A stretch of DNA of 64,000 nt from Scatophagus argus (taxonomy: Eukaryota > Chordata > Actinopteri > Scatophagidae): NCBI RefSeq assembly GCF_020382885.2, contig NC_058496.1, forward strand, positions 22,734,501-22,798,500. Direction: 5' to 3'. The notes beneath the pieces were generated by a model. That model was not told where the DNA came from and made no database searches. It saw only the letters and a program-made list of their open reading frames with translations. A program made the translations under genes and the position numbers. Shown here piece after piece: positions 25,468 to 38,454 of this stretch. Within the stretch, counting starts at the first letter, position 1; every line of letters starts with the position of its first letter.

Positions 25468-25473
25468 AATAAA
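25468..25473 (+). terminator. Polyadenylation signal, natterin-like copy 2
   Basis: AATAAA about 54 bases after the stop codon, in TTCCAAATAAAATTC. Confidence 0.75.
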
Positions 25474-25511
25474 ATTCACTTAAAATATTCTTTTCCTTGT
25501 CTTTCTTTAAC

Positions 25512-25566
25512 TATATATATATATCTATATATATATATATATATATAGTATATATATATATATATA

Positions 25567-25611
<45 letters not shown>

Positions 25612-25624
25612 TATATATATATAT
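25512..25624. repeat. (TA)n microsatellite
   Basis: About 113 bp of TA repeats with a few C or G interruptions, just past the copy 2 polyadenylation signal. It can fold on itself and is likely to be polymorphic. Confidence 0.95.
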
Positions 25625-27041
25625 GATTGGACAGGTCACACTGAAGCTAGATTAAGTAGTCTAATGTTCCAGGTTCACTTTGTAGCCACTAGTATGGTTT
25701 TTTAATTAACTACAAATTTGTTTAATGGTACTGAACTAAAGATACACTGAAACTGACAAATGGTTAGAGAAAACATTTGTATTACCACCCAATCTTAAGG
25801 TCCCATCTTGTCGAGGGACTCCAAGAAAAAATATGCTTTTAAGGCCCTTTGTCTTTCAGTGCATATTTGATCCATGTTGCCAAATTAATCTAAAATAGTG
25901 TGTGGAATCAAGTTATCACTAACTACCTCCTAACAAATGCACAATGCACACAGAGTGGGAGCTATGGGAATCAGTTTTTGCCCCATGGCCCCAGGTTGGT
26001 GGATCTGGCACATGACCATGTCTACACAATATATGTTTATTTAAGTTTATTATATTATTTAACTTTTTTATTATTATATTATTATTTAATTTTGTTGGTT
26101 GCCCAAAATGCAGACTATTCTGTTTTGAGCAGGAGGGGTTTCTATTAAAACGTGATGAGAGAGGACTTTTACATTTGTCTTTTAACTTTTGAAAAGTCAA
26201 AAAGTGATCTACCACAGAAAGTGAATTCACTGGTGGTTCCTGGGTTCTGATTAGTTGATGGCTCATTAATATTCAGGAGGATCACAGATGTGGTGATGGA
26301 TGGGACCCCCTAACATTCAATAACAGATAAATATTTATATAGCCCTTTATGTTGCACTTTATGTTCAGATGTTGTGCTTCACAAGACAATAAAAGCAACA
26401 CAAGCTAAGTAAAAATAAAATCAATAAAATAACTGTTAAAACTGAGCAGCACAAAATATTTGACACCCTACCACTAGCACACTTTACTTCATTCAGTGTT
26501 TTTGTGTGTCCCAATTGATCCCCATCTACAAAATCGACAAAATATGCAGTGTTCAAAGTTTTAAACGTGTTTTCTGTTGATGTCAGCTACCGAGAGACGT
26601 AACATTTATTGAGTGTCAGGTATGTGCTATGTTTCTCAGTCATCGCGCTAGATGGCGCTGTAGCCCAATACAGTAGGAAAAGCCTGTTTGTTCATGTTGT
26701 CTTTCCAACACTCTTTGACTGGTGTGAAAGATGCATGACAGGTCTACTAGCGCATGTAACCTTGTATGAGACTTGAGAATATTTTTTGAAGTTACATATA
26801 TTCTCAGTTCAGCCTTTATCACATGCTGTCCTCTGGACAGCCAATGTTTTGAACGTGTTTTGTTGTTGTTCTTAAATATGTCCATTGTTGTAACGGTGCT
26901 AGCAAGGTAAAGTAACAGCTCGGATATCGTCCCACTGATAAATCGGTCCAATGACACTACGACCATACAAAGTTTCATCAGTGTAAAAACATGTGAAATT
27001 GGACTTAATGTAAAGAGCGTACAAGCTGTTTCATTGGCCGA
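25625..27041. other. Intergenic between natterin-like copy 2 and ptrh1
   Basis: No gene seen. The last 400 bp (about 26640-27040) is presumably the ptrh1 promoter. It has no TATA box and contains a CTCF-core-like sequence. Confidence 0.4.
26645..26660 (+). promoter_or_regulatory. CTCF-core-like motif upstream of ptrh1
   Basis: GCGCTAGATGGCGCTG resembles the CTCF core (12 of 14 positions of CCASYAGRKGGCRS) and sits about 460 bp before the ptrh1 start codon. Occupancy is unknown. Confidence 0.35.
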
Positions 27042-27122
27042 TTGAAGGACGTTACAATTATTGGTAAATTGTCGTGTCCTTATTTATCTCTCCTTTTTAA
27101 GAAGCTGTTGAACTTCGGCAGA

Positions 27123-28319
27123 ATGCGACGACTTTTAACACGGGTAATAAACCGAGTTTTGTTGAGTGAGCTGTTCACACCGGCGATGGGCATCGAGGCT
27201 GAAATACACACAGAAGGCCGCCGACGGCTGGTAAGTGTGTAATCTCACATCATCTACATTTGGTCTTTTACACTGTAGTATTATGTATGTTTAACTTTGC
27301 CTACCATAAGTTTACTAAGCCCAGATAATCACTAGTCAGTCTTACTAGATTTAGATTTACCAAAATCCTTTCAAAAATCTGATAGCTTCGCTGACTGGAC
27401 AAAGCATCCATCCCATAATCCAAGTTTGAATATTTTTCGGGATCATATCAAACCGCTTTTCAATTCAGTCTAAATTCTGTTCCTCTAAATGCTCAACCAT
27501 ATAGTTGTTACTAAACAAGGCTATTCAGTTGATAGAATGTTGATATGAGTTTATATAATTGCTATACAGATTAGTCATTTGACCTTCACTTGTCTGTGCA
27601 CTTTCACTGTGTCCTGTTCAAGTCAGAATAAATAAAAGCTCAGTGTGTGGAGAAAGAACACAATGTTTGCAGTGTGTCAGCAGCCATAGAGCATGACTTT
27701 AATACAATGTAGTCCATAGTATTTCTGTTAACAGAGCTGCTGCTGCTGCCAGTGGATCAGTACCATCAGTACAAGGCGGTGGCTCTAAATGTGTCTTATT
27801 TGTTTATGTCAGCCTTGCCAGCTGACATCAAACTCTCTTATGCATTTTATGATGAAGAATTAGCATTGTAGAAGCAATAATCCATTTCTCCTTTAGTGTT
27901 TAAACTTAATTCAACAATAGAGCTCTATGGCACAAAGAAATAAGATAAGATGAAAGACTGTCAACAATGAAATCACTGGCTGCAAGAAATCCTCAGAATG
28001 ACAACAACACAACACAAAAGCTGCTCCACTACAGAACTGGTAGCATTTAATGTTACAATTGTGTGTGTGTGTGTGTGTGTGTGTGTCAGGTGGTGGGGCT
28101 GGGTAACCCAGGGATGGAGGGTACCAGACACAGTGTTGGCATGGCGGTGCTTGGGGCGCTCGCCACCCAGCTCGGCGTGGCTGACCGTTGGCATCGTGAC
28201 AAGCACGTGTCCGGTGAGGTCACTGTGGCAGAGGTACAACATACACATGTGGTGCTGCTTCGTCCCTGGCTGCTGATGAACGTCAACGGGGTGTCAGTTG
28301 CCAAAGCAGGTGAGATCAC

Positions 28320-28356
<37 letters not shown>

Positions 28357-29832
28357 AGATTGATTTTACTTTAGTGTTACACAACATGTAAGGATATTTG
28401 TGTGTTTATTTCATTTGTTTTCATTTGAGGGTTCTTGAACAGAGAAACAAACCCTACGTTTGGACCTCTCTGTTTATCTTTATGTCCTTTCCAGTTCTGT
28501 GCTCTTTCACTAATTGGTTTTGGTAAAAGTGCTCCATAAACAAATCTGTCAAATCAAATAATTGAACAGAAATTAAATCAACAACAGCAGAGTCACTCTG
28601 ACGAAATACAGCATCACAGTATGTATGTTTGAACCAATTAAATTACAAATTACAGATAAATTAGGACTTTACCAAAATGTGTTCATGTCAGATTCTCTGC
28701 ACTGAAAATCATGTCCCTCTAAAGAAGACAGCAATAGTACTGAAACTATAGTGTTTCCATTGTTATTACAGTCTCCTGAGCATTTAATATTTGGACATTT
28801 ATAATAGTTGAAAGATGATACTGAGTCCACATTGAATGTTTGGTCTGTCCTCCTCTAGCTGGTAAATATGGCATCAAGCCTGAAGACATCCTGCTGGTCC
28901 ATGATGATCTGGACAAACCCCTGGGGAAAGTTGCCATCAAACATGGAGGAAGTGCCAGGTTGGTTTTGTTCATCATGTTCGTGCAATCTCAGGTTGACTC
29001 TGACTTGATACAGCTGAGTGCTGCAGTGTGAAGGCCTGGGACAGTCAAATAAATGCAATATGTAAAGCTTTCAAAGTGTTATGCAAAGATTTTTTGTCTA
29101 TGCCTGTGAAAGCACGAGACCAATGTGAAAACTGTGGAGAATGCTTAAAGTATTCTTGTGGTAAAGAGTATTTAATGTGTAAAAAGGAACTTTCACCTGT
29201 ATTTTAAATGACACCAAGAATGACAAATGAACTCTTTTCTTCACAGAGGTCACAATGGAGTCCGTTCCTGTGTAGACTGCCTTCAGACTGATGTATGTTG
29301 TTTGTTGAGTTTTTGTAGGATTGCCACTGTTTGTTATTGTTTTTATTTCTGTGTTTATGTTTGAAGAAATTTAATCTGCTGGTACAACTTATAGTTTCAG
29401 CTCAGCCATATTTCCATATTTGAAATATCTACAATTGATGAAGCACTGAAACGAAAGGGAGACGCTATTTCAAAACAAGCATTAAACAAGAGATTCAAGG
29501 TAGCTTATGTGAACAAGTGTGTAAACCAGTGCACAGCAGTATTGTCTTGTGTCCTCTCGTCTACTCCGCAGGTGATGCTCAGACTTCGGGTCGGGATCGG
29601 CCGGCCAACGACAAAAACGATGGTGGAGCGTCACGTCCTGGGCCGCTTCTCCTCAGAGGAGCAGAAAGTTCTGGACTCTGTTCTGGTCCAGAGTGTGGAC
29701 CTCCTCCTCTCCCAGCTATCCCAGCAGGACCCCCAGTCCTCACCAGCAGGGGGCAGACCAGCAGCACAGAATAAGAAGGAGAGGGAGTATTCAGCAGCTC
29801 CAGCTGATGGCTCTGCTGCTGCTCAGAGCTGA
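27123..29832 (+). CDS. ptrh1: Peptidyl-tRNA hydrolase 1 (Pth family)
   Basis: Five coding exons: 27123-27230, 28090-28309, 28859-28958, 29247-29292, 29572-29832, all GT-AG and in phase, giving 244 residues. The enzyme cleaves peptidyl-tRNA released from stalled ribosomes so that the tRNA is recycled. Family motifs are complete: VVGLGNPG with the catalytic-pocket Asn, GTRHSVGM with the catalytic His, RPWLLMNVNG, LLVHDDLDKPLGK with the active-site Asp, GGSARGHNGVRS, and LRLRVGIGRP. The first 36 residues are Arg-rich and amphipathic (MRRLLTRVINRVLL), fitting mitochondrial import. The Gln/Ser/Ala-rich C-terminal tail is not conserved. An in-frame ATG at 27042 would add 27 residues; 27123 is preferred because it opens the presequence. 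Exon 2 is bounded by TG repeats on both sides. Confidence 0.95.
28061..28086 (+). repeat. (GT)13 at the ptrh1 exon 2 acceptor
   Basis: Thirteen GT units run directly into CAG at the 3' splice site (exon begins 28090), so the usual polypyrimidine tract is replaced by UG repeats. Confidence 0.95.
28323..28353 (+). repeat. (GT)n 13 bp after the ptrh1 exon 2 donor
   Basis: About 31 bp of GT repeat just downstream of the donor at 28310. Exon 2 is therefore flanked on both sides by UG repeats in the transcript. Confidence 0.95.
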
Positions 29833-30318
29833 AGCTCAGTGTTCCTGAACTCAGACAGAACAGGAGACCATGGACCTTTACAGAAAGAACATCTGGACTG
29901 AGACTTAATTTATTCTCTGGTGTTGAATGAGATTTCTACAGAGTATGCTCTCAAAGCAGATATATGACTAATTCTGTGTGGATTTAGTTATAAAAGGTCA
30001 TTTTGCTCAATGAAATGTCAAAAATGACTGTAGCATTAGCACAGGTTGCCAGCCTGGACAGTATTCAGTACAACCATTGGTCTGATTGATGGTTAAGAGA
30101 AAAAAAACTTCTGTAAGATTTCTGTAAGATTTGTAGTGACATTCAGTCAGAAGCAGAACAGGAACTGATCCAAAAATATGTTAAGAATATCTAATACTTC
30201 AAGACATGACATTATGGAGATATTTTGCAGTTTTCTGGTACTGAATACCGAACTTGAATGGAAGAAAACATTATCAGGTATATTAATCTTTAATTGGCCG
30301 TCTCTTGCTCTTTTGCTG

Positions 30319-30324
30319 AATAAA
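30319..30324 (+). terminator. Candidate polyadenylation signal, ptrh1
   Basis: AATAAA about 490 bp after the stop codon. A second AATAAA is at 30461-30466. Which one is used cannot be told from the sequence. Confidence 0.45.
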
Positions 30325-30469
30325 ATAACAAGTGGACAGCGCAGATAGACAGGTACTGCCAGAATCTATAATTGAAAGATGTATTAATGTCACTTTTGAT
30401 AGGGATCATTTAAATGTAGTTATGAAATAACTGAGATAGATGTGTGCTGGTGTTTTGAAAAATAAACCG

Positions 30470-32640
30470 TTAGTGTTCTCTGCTGAATGAACCTAAGTAA
30501 TGGAGACACTAGGCATCATATAAGAATTTCTTCATATTCGTGTCTTAATTTTCTTCTTTTTATCCTCTGAGGTTTGGTATGAGTTTTGCAAGTCAGACTT
30601 AACAAACCCTCCGAACTGCGTGAGTTTGAGTTAATCACTCGTTTCAACTTGATGAATACCACCTGTTCATGGCGTGGTGCGTGTTAGTGGAGTTCATCAC
30701 TGGCATAAACAACACCTCCAAATTACCTTACGGAGCTACGTGCTCCTGCTCTGTTTTCAGACAGTTTCATTCACAAAAATTTTGCCAAGGTGTAAAAAGA
30801 AGTTTCAGGCCCCGCAGTGAGAAATCGGTAGACAAAAAACAAAAATTCAACAGTCAAGACATTTCTAAAACAAAACATTCCATGAATCAGATGTGTGGAG
30901 TAGAGGTGGGGATCTGGCCAAAAAATAACATCACAATCAGCAATGAAAGTGATTTTTTCATCTTGAACTGAATTGTACTGTAGACTATAGCCAGATTTGA
31001 AGAAACTTCCATTTATGCTGTTCAAACACAATATACAGTTGATTCTTTTTTGGCACAAGCTCCTCATCTGCCATGTGGCTAGCTCTTCATTATTTACAAC
31101 ACGCCACCCCAGGTCAGTATAGCCATGTAGTTGACTACATCACGCTATTGGTTTGTCCACATAGTGTGGATCTGGTATTCAATGAAATTATGTGAAGTAT
31201 GGAAACAGAAGTAAGTGGGCATTAAATATGGCAAACTCAAGTTGTGGACACCTTCAAAATCGATCTCAGTCTTGATTTCTGGAGTTGAGCTTTTCAAATG
31301 TTTTTTTGCACTTTGAGCACTACATGTCAAGTTCCATCTGGTTCCATTATATTAGAGTGAAGCCAGACACCTCTCCAGCTGATATCTCCAAAACTCTGCA
31401 ACACATGCCAAAAGGCAAAAAAAATATTTAGATGGATAAATAGAACATTTGTATGTATTGTATGAAAGTCTGTTCTGTGAGTGTGAGGAATGTGAATGTT
31501 TTGGTACTGGCATTACACTGAAAATGATCAGGAGGTGCCTCCACAGTGTCACAGTTCCAACAAGGTGAGCACTGAAATGTAAAAAGAAAAAACAATGACC
31601 TCCTTGCTTTGGGTGTCAAAGTGAAAGCGAGCCTCTTCATGCTGCTGTCACCTGAACATACGGTTCTCTTCACATGATGCTCTTCCATCTTATCCTCCCT
31701 GATGTGGCTCTTTCGGCTGAAAACATATTGATTTCCCCTTCCGATTGTCACACTAATTACACTCTTCATCTATTAGGTGTCTTTAATGAGTTGCATCCAG
31801 TCAAGAGGCACACTGCATTCTCACAGTGCAGAGAATGCCAGAGGAGGGAGGGTTCGGTGGGGGGAGATGGTGGAAAAAAAAAAAAAAAAGCCAGAAAAGA
31901 GCATATAAAATAGCGGAAAGAGGCCGACGAGCTGCTGAATGAGGAAAATCAATACAAAGGAGGCCAGTAGATTGCGATGGAGGGCCAAAGAAGAAAGGCA
32001 GGCGAGAAACAAAAGGGGCCAAACATTGTTTAGACCCGGTTTGTTTGAGGCCTTCTGTCCTGCTGTAGCTCAGAGGCACAATAGCTGTGGGGACACACTT
32101 GTGGACATGACGGGGGGGGGGTGCTCAAAGGAAGCTTCTTCACTCCCCCACCACCACACACACACCCTGAACACCCCCCACCCTCCTAACCGCCCTGCCT
32201 TTCTTCACTGTGACCCCTTTGAGCCACCCTTGTCCTCCATCAGGCCACTTTCCCAGCCCTTCCTCACTGGTCAGCTTTAGGAGGTTCACCAGCAGCTTCA
32301 ATAACTTCTTCTGCAGGGGTCAGAGGTCAGCAGAAGGGCTGGACACCTGGGTCTTTAGAAGAGACCCTAGATTTATTCAGGAATGGGACCCCCAACCTCC
32401 CCCTACGCTCTACGGCCAGGCGTAGCAGAGCTAACAGTGGCCTGGTGGGGGGTCTTCCCACATATGTGCTAAGTCTGCAGAAACACAAAACAAGCCCACT
32501 GACTCCACTGGTCCTGGGAAGGCTAATTAAGAAGACATACTTGGATGTAATAGGATGTACATGGGATGTAATAGACACATTTAAACGCTTGAAGCTCTAA
32601 TCATTGTATTGTAGCAATGCTACTGGTGTGGCTATGTGGA
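30470..32640. other. Gene desert; possible conserved non-coding elements
   Basis: No coding gene recognised. 31660-31860 and 31920-32095 are non-repetitive and carry motif-rich sequence (for example ACTAATTACACTCTTCATC and CCAAACATTGTTTAGACCC), the look of conserved regulatory DNA. A poly(A) run lies at about 31874-31890. Confidence 0.3.
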
Positions 32641-32644
32641 TGGC

Positions 32645-33165
32645 AGTGGCCACCACTTTGGTCCAGGCTCTTGGATGGACTCAAATTCATGTCCCCCTGA
32701 CTCTATCCGGCTGATTTAGGTGATCCTCTGACTTTTCCTTCAGCACCATCAAGAGGCTGACGTTTGTGCTTTTGAGTGGAATTTCTCAATATCTACCTGC
32801 TGGACAGGTATTCATGGTCGGCAGACAATTTGGCAGCCCCACCATGAAGCTGACGTTTGTGAATCTTTGGCTTTTTATTAAACTATCACATGGATTGCCA
32901 TGAAGTGATTCAATGTTCCTGAGAGAGGAAGGACTGTGAAAACTTTGGTTCTCTGAAACTTCATCTAGCACCATCATCAAGTAAAAATTGCTGTTGGCCC
33001 AGGATTTTGGCACATGACCAAATACCAGCACCAGCTATAATTCAGTTTTGCTTAATGCTAATTAGCAGCACACTAAATTAAAATGGTCAGCATTAGCATT
33101 TACCTCATAACACCACAGCCTCAGCTGCTAGCTGCTAGCCTGCCTGTAGATTCTTAGCGTTGTGA
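32645..33165. repeat. Dispersed repeat copies (GCTAACA family)
   Basis: Fragments such as TTTTGAGTGGAATTTCTCAA and GGATTGCCATGAAGTGATTC match the reverse complement of the 6098-6412 family. TAATTAGCAGCACACTAAA with CCTCAGCTGCTAGCTGC matches its other half. It appears rearranged, with both orientations present. Confidence 0.5.
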
Positions 33166-36100
33166 TGCTTCCTAACTACAGTTTCCAACTCCATTACCTT
33201 GACAACCTGTTGCACCACTAACCTGCATGTTGGATTAGAGATGTCAGTATGCAAGACAAACAACTCTTAGGCCTCACTGAGACAGTATCAAGCATAGTGA
33301 TAAGTGCAGGGTTGTCGGTGGTGTGGGAGGACTGAAAGAGTATCATCATTTGGTCTGTTAACTCCTGGATGGCAGATGATTTTCATCTCTCTGCTTGGGA
33401 GCAACACGTCTTCCTGAAAGGCTTTCTCTAAGTATTTCTGCTGCCATGCTTGTGCTGTTTATAAGCAGCCTGATGTTTTTTGAGGCAACGCACAATACAA
33501 TAGAAACTTTGAGCAAGTTATAAACATCAACAATCCTGTTGACCAGCCAGTCTGATCACCTGGTTATGTGATTGGTCACCGCACCATCTAAGTCTGAAGT
33601 GTAGTTTTACTGCAGACGTCAGTGGTTCCTAAACTGAGGTCCAGTGAAAAGTGGACTGTAGAGTAATTTCAGCACTCCCTCGTAGTTCATAGTGACAGAA
33701 TTACACTAAGGTCAAAGTTTTCTTTCACAAGTTTCACTGTCTCCTCTGTCTCCACTGTCTCCTTTGGATTTTAGCTGGGTGATATGAAGTCTGCTTAACA
33801 TAGCTTTCCATGTATTTCCATTACCTAGTCAAAAACTCAGTCATTAACAGCACCTCAGGGTCTTTCCCAAATTGTACCCTCAAACAATAAAGATCATCAT
33901 GTACTAAACATGTCTTTGCAGTTCAAATATTGGTTTTGTCCAAATGTTTAAACAAGTTGTTTTCTTTTCAGTCAAATTTTGAATGCACTTGGCAGTGTAG
34001 GCCTCACAAAGATGTTATCAAGTTATATCCTAGAAAATGTAGAATTTAGCATGTTTGGAGCTTCACCCAAAATACAAAGTGAAAAACATGATATTTCAGC
34101 TGTTGCTGGCCAGTCTTTTTTGAACCATTTTGTCCCCCAATGTCCCTCAACTTTATGTAAGTGCTCTGCTGAAGTGCCTGTAAAGGCAAGGTTTAATGGT
34201 GTATTGTGATCACGCAGTGTATTTTTACTCCATACTGTGTCTGCAGTCCAACAAATAAACTGCAAATAAACAATTTAATAATAATTTGAATAATTTTGAA
34301 ATTTAGTTGTGTTGCCCTGATAACATTATATTTAAAATCCTTTTTTGACTTATAGTGTACCTGTGGTGGAAAATAGTGACCTTGCTGTGCATCACGTTAA
34401 TTTTGTCACATTGGTCTTAAGATAACCCTCATGATATTCCTTTAATATTTCTTTAGGGACTGAAAAGTAATTTATGGTAACCTTAATATATTTTGCTTCT
34501 TGGTGTATTATTGTAATGTTCCAGTAGGGACCTGTGGTGTGTCTTTCATTATCACTACACTTTCTTTTTTCATGAGGCTTCTGATTTTCTTTTCCTCCAG
34601 CATCACAGAATAGACTGAAGTCGTTCTGGTTTCCCATGGCAGAACCATGTGTTACAGTGAATCTAGGCCCGTTGGGGATCCTTTTCTTATTTGTCTCTTT
34701 CCGATGAGCAAGCATTAATAACGCGTCCTTTTTCCCTTTCATAGCCATAATCTCCACTGATCTTGGGCCTCCCGCACTAAATTATTCTTACAGGGCCATG
34801 AAAAGGCAGCAGCGGGGCCTTTAAGAGGCAAATGAGCATCCAACATGCAAAGATGTTCCCAGCAACGGAAATGTTAACTCACCATACAGAGCAGTGCAGG
34901 ACAGAGGGAATCCACTGACATGTCTGAAGAGAGGGGAAGGAAGGGTCCACTATTACCCTGAAGGCAAAGCCTGCTGGGTAATTTATGCTTTAACCCCTTC
35001 TCTAGCTGTTTATATTTGGCTTTAAGTTGATGGTTTTTGTACAAAGCAGCTTACAAGAAGTGCAACAGTAAAGATTTCCACGCTGGATTATCATCCTGGA
35101 ATCCGTGATGTAGGTCTTAGCAGCCAATACAGATACAGATCATTTTAAGATTACATTTTTCAGTGTTTCATGCACAAAATCACAAGTGTTTATACAAGAG
35201 TTATGTTCTTATGACACCTCGTATACAGCATTCAGAACATCCTGGGACAGTTAAACTCACAACTACAACCCAAAGTGAAGAAATTCCTTTATGGTGAGCA
35301 GCTCTTTCTGGGTCTGAGCCAGATGTGTTGGTGAAGGCTGGCAGTGTTAAGATAAATTTTAGCTTTCATTTCTGACTTCCTCTTGTGACCACATGCTTTC
35401 CTAAACCTTAAATATGCTTTAGCTACCATGCAGAGATAGAGTGGAAGGAACGAAATGACTGATGTTGGCAATGAATGTTATAAAATATTGACAATGTATC
35501 CAGAGTTTCGTAGAATTGTTCAGTATCCAGATTTATGTCTGGTGATTACATTTCCCAGTATTTATTATTTCGATAATTATTCTATTTCTGTGCTGAAAAA
35601 CCTCTAAAAACATTCACAGTGTCAAGTGATGACAAACGTTTCCAGCAAAACTAGATTTACAAAATGATTTTAAGATTAGTAAATCTTTCATGTGGAGGTC
35701 AAAGGAAGTCATAATTTTCAGCTATGGAAGAGAAAAATGATCTTTGTGGCTGTTATGATGTATCAGATTAGGTGATTATTTCAATCTTAAGTTCTTGCCA
35801 TGTGTTGGCTCAGAGACGTGACAAACTACACGTTTCTCCCTGACCAATCATTTCTTTCTATTTTTCAAGGCATGTGTGATCACAGCAGGAAAGGGGCGTT
35901 GGGAACCAATATTTGGAAACAGCAACATACAAAAACAATGGCTGCGTGTGCGATATTGGCTATCAAGTGTCCGGAAGAGCCTAAAAAGAAAGTAAAGGCT
36001 GAGGTGACTTTTCTTCTGTTCCACGGTTCCATGTCATAGCACCAACAACATCATTCATGTTTTGTTTTGTTTACAGTTGTGCAGAAGCAAATTCTGTGCT

Positions 36101-37557
36101 CCTATTGGTCAATGATCAGAAAACATTGCTAAATTTGTTGTGGAGCGCAAAACAATTCCAACATACGAATCGTTTTTGTCTGGACATCGCGAGACATCTC
36201 ATATGCAGCACGGTAGCATCGTCAGCTGACACACTACATGGAATTAAACAGTAGTGACCAAGAGAGAGAAAAAATGCTGCAGATTAGCTTTGATTGACCC
36301 TATAGGTAGCTAACTTCACAATATGTTAACAGTGGGCTGACTATGCGCACTGATGTGATCACAATTGTAGGATGATAAAAGCACAACCCTCACCAGCAAC
36401 AATCATTGTCCAGCCAGTCTGCTCTCACAACTTAGCTTTTCCGCCTCTGTTTTTGATACAACAAGACCTGGACAGAACAAGTTTCTCCTCCATTTTCTTC
36501 TTACCAGAGTGACTGGTGACGACTCCCACTCCACCTAATATATGATTGGTTGAAAAAAGATGCAGCGCTTTTTTATAGGCGGCCACATGGTCTCTCCTCT
36601 CATTTATCATAGCTTGAAAAAATGATGCTGGCTCTCAGAAACAACAGGATACGCTGACATGGTCCTTTACCTCTGCTTGATGTGGAAATAACTGGGCTGA
36701 TATCGTGTAGTCTCAACTAGGGCAGCCAGATTTTCACTACACGATTATCGTGCCCAAAAGAATTCACATTAGCACTTTATCATGATATGAGCAAGAGTCT
36801 GTAACCATAACCAAATAAACCAAAAAGAACAATTGCACTTTTTGTATAATGAAAAGACAACATGTGCTGGATTAATTACACAGTATTGTCATATGTGTAT
36901 TACTGACACAGTACCCATAATTACCTTTAAAATAGCACTGCTATCGTGAATATCAGAACATCCCTTCTCTGAACCCTGCATGAGACCCTTTTAATAAGGT
37001 TCAAAGCTTAAATGCTTAAAACAAATTACATTCTACAGCAGTATCAATTAGCCATGTAAGGCAAAAGTGTTTATCTGAGGAAGGGCTGGATTTGGCTGGG
37101 AAAAAATGGCTGACATCACAGGCAGGGGTGTGATGTGCAGTGAAGTGAATCTTTTCTTTTCATGCAACTTTCTACTAATATGATAGTTTAAATTGCCAGC
37201 TACTTTACAAAGTAATACTTTTGCACACAACACATCTTAATAAATATGACATTTTCTTAATTTGAAATAAATTGAGCACAGTTTCATAAATGTGATTATA
37301 TGCTTTTGTGTTTCCTTTAAATAATTTTAATAATTCTAAGGTTTTGGACTTTTGCCTAGACTTTTGAAGGTGTTACTTTGGATTCTGGATAATTGTCAAA
37401 GTGTTTCTCACTTTCTCCAAAATTCTTTCAAATCAAACAATCAATCAATTACTGGGGTGAATAATCAGCATATTAATCCATCAAGAAAATGACCATCATG
37501 AATACGTATACCACAAATCAAACTTGATGATGTCACTTTCATCTCATCCAGGGCAAG
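33166..37557. other. Gene desert; conserved-looking block at 34560-34880
   Basis: No gene seen. 34560-34880 is non-repetitive and stands out (for example GTGTTACAGTGAATCTAGGC, CTTGGGCCTCCCGCACTAAA, GGGGCCTTTAAGAGGCAAAT) as a likely conserved non-coding element. 36690-36990 resembles old repeat sequence (CACGATTATCGTGCCC). The other open frames have no domains. Confidence 0.3.
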
Positions 37558-37640
37558 TTCAGGATGTGTTAAGTCTAGCTTAGCACAAAGACTGGCAGCA
37601 GGTGGAAAGTGCTAGCCTAGCTTCATTTAAAGAGAGAAAA
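37558..37640 (+). repeat. Short dispersed repeat fragment
   Basis: TCTAGCTTAGCACAAAGACTGG, shown here only by its core TTAGCACAAAGACTGG, then AGCAGGTGGAAA and GCTAGCCTAGCTTC. This is a common fish repeat motif series. Confidence 0.5.
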
Positions 37641-38399
37641 AAATACATTCCAACAACTTCAAAACTGCAAGCATATTATTTTTCCGGCACTGAGCTGCAT
37701 TTTGATTGATAAATCAGCATTGTTTTCATCTTTCCATTGATGTCATTTTAAACTTGTAGAATACGATCCGTGAAGCTATGACCTCTTAATTTTAAGTTCA
37801 AAATAAATACTGTTTAATTTATTTTGTTTTATGAGATTTTTATCAGGAACATCATAGTATTTTTAAATATATTGATAAGTATAAGTATTTAAGATGCGTA
37901 ACAGATACATCAATCAGTACATGAAGTGTTATAGGAAATAAGATTTAAGGATAAAAATGATTCATCTTTTTATCACAATCTTAAAGGATATATGATTTTT
38001 TTTAATTCAGATATACATATTTATATAGCACATACATCTGATTAATTAATGAAGCCTGATTATTTTAAATTTAAAGTAAACAACTCAAATTTTGGTTAGT
38101 GGGCCTATTAATAGTTTAATGACTGAAACAACTGTAGGAAAAAATATTTCAAGCAGTAAGTGGATAAACGAAAATCTTAAATCTGATGTTTATTTTTCTC
38201 ACAGAAAACTAATTTTGTTGCTCACTGTGGCTGCTTATGGTGAACATTTGTAAAGGTATTTCGTTTGCCTGCAGTGAAATGAACTTTGTGCACCTTTTTG
38301 TTTATTGTTGTCGTTGTTATTGTGGTTTACTCACCATCACATCATCAGTGAGGGAAGCCTCTGAAATCTGCGACTGTCTCTTACAGCGAAAAGGGAAAC
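37641..38399. other. Intergenic, AT-rich, no gene seen
   Basis: AT-rich DNA immediately upstream of the GC-rich block. Nothing recognised. Confidence 0.4.
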
Positions 38400-38414
38400 G
38401 TCATGCGCAGCACT

Positions 38415-38454
<40 letters not shown>

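Noticed and set aside
25512..25624. Possible origin or structured regulatory element
   Set aside because: Plain TA microsatellite; nothing beyond its composition supports a function.
34392..34757. 121-codon open frame on - in the conserved-looking block
   Set aside because: No recognisable protein motif; the block is better explained as non-coding regulatory DNA.
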